From Acanthaster planci (taxonomy: Eukaryota > Echinodermata > Asteroidea > Valvatida > Acanthasteridae): a stretch of DNA of 10,738 nt. The DNA lies in NCBI RefSeq assembly GCF_001949145.1, contig NW_019091451.1, positions 84,081 through 94,818 of the forward strand, written 5' to 3'. The notes below the pieces were generated by a model. That model saw nothing but the letters and a program-made list of their open reading frames with translations. It did not search any database and had not been told where the DNA came from. Shown one piece after another: positions 1 through 8,500 of this stretch. A program made the translations under genes and the position numbers. Positions within the stretch are counted from its first letter, which is position 1; each line of letters opens with the position of its first letter.

Positions 1-2278
1 AATTAGGCCTTAAATATATGTACATGGATACTACGTGTACCGCACATAATTTGTACTCACATGCAAGTCACTGCGGGCAAGTTTACACACGCTGGGAAAT
101 CGACCGCAGAACCGGCTCGAAAATCCCTGAATCAGAATTTGCTGGTTAAAATTTAAGATCAAAGAGCTCCTCCAAGCAGCTCCCAGCACCATTTTGATTC
201 TCCTCTTGGGCAAAATTTACGGATTTTGTTGCTCAGTGAAGTACATTCGGCCCAGGCTTGACCTTGATATTCTTACGTAGCTAGTAGTCAGGTATTACAA
301 CCTGCCCCTTCGCGTGCACACACAGCGCAGCCAGGTGATATAACCAATATCAACAGTACACTCAATAGTATGGATCAGGATATGCCGTACAATGTTTTAG
401 GGTACCAGATGCCGTTTCCCAAACAGGGACAATGCAACAAGGACCCTTTTCGTTTCCAATACTCGAGTTGGCTCCGTTCAGGCTTCGTTCCCAAAGCCAA
501 TCCCCGATTGTGGGCCTAAAGCGTTGAAATTAAATTGGATTACTGTATTTTTCTGGCTCTCTTGCATCTTATTCGATGTTCTGTGGTACTATTATACTTA
601 TTACTGCGCTTACAGCTTCAAAGTCAGCTAGTAAAAAAATAGTTGAAGCCTTCGACGGACCGAAGTTGAGTATTGGAAAACGGCCCCGATTTGGCGCATC
701 AACGAGCACAACGTACCTGCCGCACGCGTAGCCCTCTCAATTATTCTACACATTTTCATGTACTGCTACTTAGGTATGGTGTGCCATATGTGCTTTGGAG
801 CTCGCGCTATCGTTCGGCCCGAAGTCAACTTTGAAGGCTCAGTCCTTTTTACGCCGATGGAAAATACGCGCGGAAATCAGTCCGAGTTTCTTTACCAGTG
901 ACATTGATTGAGACGAAATCCATCCATGAGGAAGTTACATATCTGCACACTTATTACATGTCTATTCGTTTGGGTTTGCGCCTGAAAATTTATTACGGTG
1001 TGTTTTTAATTCCCCTCGCATGGGTTTTTACGTCTCAGGGCAGTTTCAGGTTTTTTGTTTTAAAATTAAGAGCATTTCGTTTTCTGGCCTCCGGTTCAAG
1101 TTTGATTAGTCACTAAAAGCACAAGGCAAGCCACAGGGGTATTTCTCCGCGGCGCCTTTTGACCGCGAAAGGGGCTGTGTACGTCACGGTGTCATGCCAT
1201 CCGCACGGTGCAGAAAGATGAGAATCGTAATTGATTATTCAGACCATGTTCAGACTGAAAGATATGACTATAACTTCAAAATGCTCAGTGAAAAGTGTCG
1301 CTGAAATTTGGCCATGTGTATCTTAGATCTGCGCGCCAAAAGTTCATCGTTTTTTTTCAACTCTGATGCGCCTTTATTTCAAGCTACTTAGAATTCGGTA
1401 GTTTCACTTTCACCCAATCTGTGCAGTTTTTTTACAACGGCATAACGAGCTCTGGTCTTCATCTGTCAAAGGGGTGCAGGCCCCGGGGAGTGCACTCGGA
1501 TTTAAAAGGGCGTAGAAACTTTCTTTCAGAGAACAACCTTTGGGAGTGAAACGCAGTGTTAAACGTGCGCAGACTGGAATGGATAAAAAAAAATGAACTT
1601 ATAGAAGGGCTGCAGTTATAAAGTCTCATTCCTTCTTAAATCATGTATGAGTTGGACCTCTCACCTGCGCGCTCTCAATAGCGTGAGCCACGTACATCAT
1701 CGGCCAGGTAGCGCGTGACATGGTACGCCATGACTTTATTGAAATCACGCCGACCCGCGATTTGTTGACCCGAGATAGGTCCTACATAAACGGAAAGAGT
1801 CCGCAGCCAAGATACAAGTAAATATCAATCCTAGAGCTCTATACAAAAATATTTTCAAGAAAATCTCAGATACTTGCAGTGTATTTTGAGGGTGTCCTGC
1901 ACACACAATTGGCATCCGAACCAGGAAAAAATTCTGTGCTCCACCCCTCCCCCCCCCGCGAAGCACTTTTTCAGGGTGGCAAAGAACTCAGCAACAAGCT
2001 GATAACCAGCGATAGCGCTAGCGGAACAAGGGGTCGATTTCGAGGTATTTTCGTACAGTAACTGATGATTTCCAGCCCTTTCCATTTCTTTTTTAGCAAT
2101 TTCTTTTCCTGGGTCCATTTTTATAATTTCAACTGTCAGGGGTTAACGTTACTCAGGTGACAGTAAAATCACGAAATCATGGCCTGCCACTTTTCTTACA
2201 GTGCAGGAACAGTAGCAAACATGGGACGTGCGGTACGGAGGAAGGCCGTGATTAGCAGGGGAGGAGGCGAGAAAAGCA
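1..2278. other. upstream non-coding DNA, no gene seen
   Basis: I see no coding region in this stretch. The open frames on both strands are short, lack family resemblance and have no plausible splice pattern. It is noticeably richer in CpG than the introns (about 23 CpG in 1-600 by hand count). It contains a run of nine C at 1949-1957 and scattered CRE-like and E-box-like words that I do not regard as supported sites. A divergent neighbour gene could still lie further left. Confidence 0.6.
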
Positions 2279-2290
2279 CCCCTAGAGGGC
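2279..2290 (+). promoter_or_regulatory. CTCF-like motif
   Basis: CCCCTAGAGGGC matches the CTCF core CCASYAGRKGGC at 11 of 12 positions, the miss being C for A at position 3. It lies about 150 nt before the start codon. CTCF is present across bilaterians, but occupancy here is inference and a single motif can arise by chance. Confidence 0.3.
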
Positions 2291-2405
2291 GCCCTATTTC
2301 CTAGCATCAGCATCCGGCCCATTCTAGTGCATGCATCACATGCACTGCACTCGACGTGACATCTGTAAGATTCTGTTCCTTGCTTTATAATTTTTCACTA
2401 AAACC

Positions 2406-2432
2406 ATGTACTTCCTGACGTCCCTGCTGTAA
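2406..2432 (+). promoter_or_regulatory. 8-codon upstream ORF
   Basis: ATG at 2406 (A at -3) opens an eight-codon frame ending in TAA at 2430-2432, four bases before the first in-frame WDR91 ATG at 2437. If the transcript starts upstream of 2406, it could dampen translation by making ribosomes terminate and reinitiate. Its presence in the mRNA is not shown. Confidence 0.35.
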
Positions 2433-2442
2433 AGCGATGACA

Positions 2443-2565
2443 ATGGCACATGCGGTGGAGAGAACAGACGAGTTGGTTCGAGATTATCTGTTGTTTCGTG
2501 GCTTCACCAACACCCTGAAAACTTTCGATGCTGAACTGAAAGTCGATAAAGATAAGAAGCTCAAG
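2443..2565 (+). CDS. WDR91: WDR91 exon 1 (start codon, LisH motif)
   Basis: This exon gives 41 codons, phase 0 at its end, with donor AAG|GTATTA. The peptide carries ERTDELVR and DYLLFRGF, the L..YL..GF..T...F..E pattern of a LisH dimerisation motif, and a closing Lys-rich stretch. The ATG at 2443 is chosen because it aligns with the vertebrate start ([11 protein letters not shown]) and sits in a strong context (A at -3, G at +4). A second in-frame ATG two codons upstream (2437, G at -3) could equally be used and would add Met-Thr. An in-frame TGA at 2416-2418 rules out any longer N terminus in this exon. Confidence 0.93.
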
Positions 2566-5500
2566 GTATTACTATTATATTAGTCGCCAACCAAGCATCC
2601 CAAGTTAGCATGTCGGATGTATATGGCTTACGCGTTACCCCGTGAACCAAGAGGTCCGACGTCCCCACCCCACGCTCCCTCGTCATGCTCGTGGGAGAGA
2701 AGCGGACGTCGGACCCCACAGTTCTGGGGGGTATGCACCCCACAGTTCTACGTAGGATGGGTTACTCTATCCTGTCTATCACTGTAGTTCACTCATTTCC
2801 TGATCGAAATAAAGATTGCTCACTCACCTTCCTGCATTATCCTATCCTTGCTGTTGTTCAACTCTTACTTTTTAACTTGATTCATAATATTTTGTTTGTG
2901 GTTCAATTTATTTTCCTCTATGATGGCTCAGAAAATCTGTGTGCACACTGTATGCTAGTGGAGTTGGTTCTTTATTATCGAGAAATGGTTTCTAGGATTG
3001 TGTCTAAAGCACTTTATTTATGATTACATAAAGATAGAATGATTTTGTTTTCAGAGGAAATGAAATATGTCATGATGTTCCATTTGACCTGTAATTGACT
3101 CCATTTTTTTCCAGTCTTTTCCTTAAGATGCCATTCGCCAAGAGAACAAGATGAGAAATATTGTGCTGCTTCACCTTACAGTGTACACTCATACATATAA
3201 ATCTGGCAAGGAATGACTTCAGTTTTGTCACCAGAACTATTTTACCCCAGTCTTAAAATGGTGCAACAACTTTGACATTCGTCTTATTATTTGAATTGGT
3301 GTTTTGCTGAAGGAATAAAAAATATGCGGGTATCACAAATTTCATGTTATTGATAGAGTCATTGTTTTATCAATGTCTGAAACAATTGTGGGAAATGTCT
3401 GCTTTCTGAGTCTTTCTTCCCTGAGAGTTATAACCATCTCATTAGATCTGAATCATTTTATTCCAAATCAATGTTAGAAATTATAAATACCCCTTGTAAA
3501 ATTCTCCAAGTTGCATAAGAAAAGCAAAAAATTGAGAAAATAATGCTGACATAATGATACACTGTTAATTGCCCGGAAGATAAAAGTATGGTTGATACAA
3601 GTGTATTGAAATGGAGATTGGGGGCATGCTTTATGCACGCAAAACATCGTTCAGAGCAGGAGCCCTTAGTTTGACTCCTTAGTTTAGACACCTTTGGCAA
3701 TTTTGGAAGTGACGTACAAGGGCGGCGTTAGTGTTAAAGAGATAGACAGTAGGTAATGACAGACACGGCAAAGGAAAATTTACAGATTATGGAAAATTAC
3801 TTCTTTTATGAAGTACATGTGTTATCAAAACTTACTTCAACTTTTTCACTTTGTTTTAATCAAACTTATCCTTGTTCCATACCTGTAAGTTCTTGATTAC
3901 CTGGATGAATACAGCCGATAGGGAACTCACTGGTGATGTAAAATTCAAAATTTCTGATGCGACAAAAATAAGAGTTACCGCGATAATAATGGAACCAAGT
4001 ATACTACATAGTTTATTATTAACTACAGAGTTATTTTCATTTAGTTGGACTCTATGAATCACTTTCTTTAAATTTGGACGTGGTGGTAGATCACCCAACC
4101 ACGTCCAAATGTTAAAAAAGGCGATTCACTACTCTACATGTACAGTACATGTATGTGACGTGTGACTTTCTTCTGCCGATTTTTGGGTCCGTACAAACGC
4201 TGTGGATTTTTGCACGCAGCCTTGTTATTTCAAAATGAGGTACAAGTACATTTCTGTGCTTAAAAAATTCCACCTTCTCAATGTAATCTTCCAAAAAAAA
4301 AAATCAGAACTGAAGTATATATCTCTTTTAAATCTGATGACCTATGGTTTCAAGCCCATCTGACAGTACGACTGACGAGGCTATTTCTTGAAACAAATCA
4401 GAGCTTTTACCCACCACCCTTTCATTCTCCTGACAAAAATGATCCAAACACATTGCACACATTACATGCATCACACAGTGCATGTGCATTGGTTTGTTTG
4501 CCAACCGCAACCTCGACTCCGTGGACTACTTGCGCTTTCCATGCAAGGCAATGCATTTTTTTAACAACGCTGGTCTTGATAATAAGTGCGATATGGGATC
4601 TCTATAACAGTCTACAGATAAAGTGCTTTTGTCACTTTTATGGCTGTATTTGTTGTGTCTGTTTTATTGGTTGTTGCTTTTTATTTGTCTGTTGTTTTTT
4701 CTTACGCATTGCATGCATTACAAACATGCATGTAATTACATAAATTATATATGACATAATATAAATGCATGTGTAACTGTTTATTCTTGCAGGTGGACAA
4801 GGTATTAGACCATCTCCTGAACTCAATATGGAACTACGACCTTGCCGCACTCCGAAGCTATATGGAACACTTGGATAGACGCATATTCTCTCACCTGGAA
4901 TATCATCAGATGAGTAACGTCCGCAAGCTGGAAGTCAGCATTCTAAGGTGGGTGCTGATTCATTCCAGTCCTCCAGGCAGGGTATTTGCATTAATTTTAA
5001 AATTGGAGGATTTACCAGTAGGACCCCTTAGTTGAAAGTTCAGCAAAGTGAAAAACATAAAAAATTTGCTGTTGATTTGCTCAAAAATGAGTTTTGAGAA
5101 AATCCTCAATAAGCTCATACATGTACTTTTTGCACCTGTGTGCAGTTTTGATTTTTGTATTTGCTGTATTGACTTTGCTGTTTGTTTTTAATGTAATTGT
5201 TGAAGAAGGTTTAGAATTCTGTAAGTTTAATTTGACCATGGATGGAAAACAGTAATTGGCATTGTACTATTTGATATGAATTCCAAAAGTGCCTTGAATT
5301 AAACTCACATGTTTCTTTAGATGTAGAAGTAAGTTAAGTTTTTGTTCTATGTGCTGTACCAAAGTTAATTTAGGACAGTAAAAAGTAAAAAGCAACTTGA
5401 CCAGTAAACTACAGAGAAAACAGCATATCACACACATATCACAGCTTTACGGCTCTTAAACACTAACTAAATTTAGACAGTTTTCAAGTATGGGCGCATT

Positions 5501-8500
5501 CTTTCAAAGCAATTGTAAATGCCTAGATGCGCATGGATGTACCTTTCCAAACATCATGTCACTGTAATGCGGATTAAAAAATGTTACTGTAGCTTTGAAG
5601 TTGTTTAGTTGTCTTTTATTGGCGGCAGGTTGTACATTGTTAATGCCAGTCAGAACAATCGCTCTGACAAAGTCATTGAGTTCTTCGAGAAAATGGGTAG
5701 TGACATTCAGAACCAGCCAGAATGGAAAGAATGGTTTGGTATGTACCGATCATTTTGCTTAAATTGGGCCATACCTGTACTTTTCCCCATTTACTACTTA
5801 CACTGCATTTTTACATGTGTTACAAGGAGCTTGGCTTGTGTGTCCATAATCAACTCCTTACCTATATATGTACAAAATCAATACATTCTTTGCACATATG
5901 TCATTATTAAGGTTGCGTGGAAATGTTGTCCCATTTAAAAAGAATTGTGGCTCAGTGTCATCTTTCTTTTCTTGAAAATCATCCAGATCTTTGTGAATTC
6001 AGTATTCAAGCGTATCCTTTAATGAATGTTGAATGAGTGTTCATGTTTGAAGTTAGTTCACGTATCGTGCTTATTCAGAGTAAGAAACCTCTTTGAATAA
6101 ATCACATCTTTGCAAGAAATCATGGCTGTGAATGTGGGTCAGGTATCTAATATGTCTATTTCATTCTTTTACCTGTACCCCGGTAAAGACACTGAAACGG
6201 GTTAAGTTAACTGGTTCCCATTGCCCACCTCCATGAATCTGCAGAACAAATCACCAGTCAGATCATACACTGTACATATACCCCTGCATATTTGATCCAC
6301 ACTACATGTACATGTACCTTGGTACTGTACTGTCTTGTGTTCCCACAGCACTACCCTTCCTGAAGAACCCGGAGCAGAGTCCAACCTTTGAACTCTACTT
6401 CAGTAAGCAGTGGCAGGAGACACTGACGATATCTCTCCACAACTTCTTCAGTATCATCTTCCAGTCAATGCATATCCTTAATGTGATCATTCTCCGATGA
6501 AAACCGAAGGTTACTTACACAGATACATGTATAGTGCTACTTAAAACATAGCCCAGTCGCACCTGCATGTTTTATTAGCATTGCCCTATGGACCTCATGA
6601 GGGGGGGACAATGGGATGCGATTGCCCCTCCCCCCCGAGAAAAATTGAAAAACAAAGCGGACAAATTACAAACAAAGGCAACAGGGCATGATACTCAGAT
6701 TTATACGAAAAACATCACAATTGACCAATCCCCCCCTCTACTTAGTTATTAGTTCTTAGCCGTAGGAGTGCTTTGCCCTTCCCCTCGTAAGTTCCCTCCT
6801 CTTGCCCCCCCCAATACGTGGGAAGGAGGGCCCATGTACAAGCCTGCTGAAAAAATAGATGAGAAAAGAAGAAATAAATACGCAAAAAAGAGTACCAGAA
6901 ATAGGCATGGGCAAATTATCTCCCACTAAACACTTAAAATCTCCATCTTTGACCTGAATTCCTACATGCTTTATATTTCATTCTAGTTTGTCATTCTTTT
7001 GTTAATAGCTATCCCTAGCAGTCCCAAATCCTCTAATATTAATATGATTTTACATACACCCTAGGGGGTTAGAGTTTTAAAGACCCAATGATGTATTTAT
7101 GTGCTGTTGTCTACCCCGTGTCTTTTATATAAAAACAAAGTACATGTACATGTAGTTGTCCTTCACAAAAAGGGAAGATTTTATTGAGAAATGATTTCAA
7201 AGAGAAAGCCCCTTTATTTGTAGATATTTGTTTTTTTAAATACTATTTCTTGACTTCTGCCAATCCACCTCTTCCTGGGCTCCTCAATTTTGATGCTGAG
7301 CTGCAGCGGACAAGTGACCTACAGGACCAAAATGCTCTCCTAATGAAGCAGGTATGCCTTCCAAAATATGACGGTGGTTGGGTGGGTATGTTGGTGGGTG
7401 GATGTGTGGGAGGCGGCGGGGAACACTGCAAACTCTTGATATTGGGCAGTCATCCCTGACTTTCATTGAATGCAGTACTGCTGGAGGGTCTCCATACTTG
7501 CTTAAGCAATAGAGATAGTTCTTTTAGCAAGCAGTTGCATGGAGAGTCATACAAAAAGTTGTGACAACTTCTGAGTAGTAACCGTTTTGCTTCTAAAGAA
7601 CTTGTGTGTGTTTACACACATGTACGAAACTGTCTTTCACTTCTGATCCACAGTTTGTTATGTCACTTTGTTCAAAGCATAAATTATGGCCACTTGCCGA
7701 TTCATAAAACCAATGCCCAGCAGCTAAGGGTGGGATGGTTACATATTTAAACGTTCAAAGAAAGAAAGTTCCAAGTCCATTTACAGATTTTCCCAAATGT
7801 TTAAACGGAACCGTCCCTTTTAGAGGTTTGACGTTTGGTTGACACAAGCTGGTGTTCATTTTTATTGTAAACAATACCTGTGACATACTGGTTTTCCCTT
7901 TTGGTATCCATGTATATTTTGAGGAAAAAATGGATTAAAATGAATAAACATTGCTTGGTTTAAATCCCCCAACATCAATCAACATGTACATTTTTACATA
8001 GGTTAGACTATGTGCATTGTTGAACTATATAATTATGCATATACATGTATAAAAACACTGAGGTTGGCAGCAGTTAAGTGCTGGCGAAACAGTTAACTGG
8101 TTAAACGGTATGGGAAAGTTTTCTTAACATTTTGTCAAATTATACATAAATTCCCTCATACCAGTAGCCCAAAACGGCTTAACCAAAATAGCATCAAACG
8201 TCATGCTACGTTCAACCTCATGCGGCATTTCTTTCTGCATACAGCTGCGCAAGTATCAAGTACCCATACGTGTACATAATGTAGGGTGGCAGTGCAGACA
8301 TGGGTATCTTGTCTAGTGCAGTGTTTGCTCGTGCAATTCCACTATTAATCTGTAGCATACTCATGTCTCCACTGTGAGCATGGCAGTACTCATCACTAGC
8401 ATGTGTTTAGTGTCACCCCCAGTTTCTGTTTGCCTTCCCCAAGTTAGCAATTGTTCAGATGAGAGGTTTGTGGCAACAAGTGAATAGAATCACAGCACTT

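Larger units (their letters stand above)
2279..2442 (+). promoter_or_regulatory. probable WDR91 proximal promoter and 5' UTR
   Basis: This is the stretch directly before the start codon. It has a CTCF-like word (2279-2290), an overlapping palindrome AGGGCGCCCT, a TATA-like TTTATAAT at 2384-2391, and several start-proximal CpGs. A transcription start cannot be read from sequence. If the TATA-like word were used, the leader would be only a few tens of bases. The call is by position only. Confidence 0.4.
2566..4792 (+). other. intron 1
   Basis: This is a 2,227-nt GT-AG intron, the largest seen here. Its first 200 bases hold a CpG-rich foldback repeat, followed by an AATAAA at 2808-2813. The middle (2820-4040) is AT-rich with no recognisable feature. 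A second foldback lies at 4056-4127. The last 150 bases are T-rich and repeat ATGCATG words before the acceptor. Confidence 0.85.

Noticed and set aside
898-1116. Plus-strand 72-codon open frame in the upstream region
   Set aside because: It is short, Phe/Leu-rich by composition, and matches nothing I recognise.
1855-2118. Minus-strand 87-codon open frame upstream of WDR91
   Set aside because: It overlaps a homopolymer C run, has no family resemblance and no supporting splice or promoter context.
2808-2813. AATAAA as a polyadenylation signal ending a short transcript
   Set aside because: It lies in intron 1 with no clear downstream GU-rich element, and such hexamers are frequent in AT-rich introns.
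3856-4098. Minus-strand 80-codon open frame with a hydrophobic segment
   Set aside because: It has no recognisable family and ends in the foldback repeat inside intron 1. It is AT-rich and its hydrophobicity follows from base composition.
4638-4850. Minus-strand frame with Lys/Gln-rich repeats ([11 protein letters not shown])
   Set aside because: It is the complement of the T-rich tract before the exon 2 acceptor and overlaps a confirmed exon.
6471-6500. Conventional GT donor at 6481 for the end of exon 4
   Set aside because: It would leave phase 0 and add five residues absent from the family. The only nearby AG before exon 5 (7222-7223) gives a stop codon in that phase, and the AT-AC pair fits exactly.
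7184-7268. Coding extension upstream of exon 5 in the same open frame
   Set aside because: The peptide is Phe/Tyr-rich and unlike WDR91, and the stretch contains the U12 branch-like site and acceptor.
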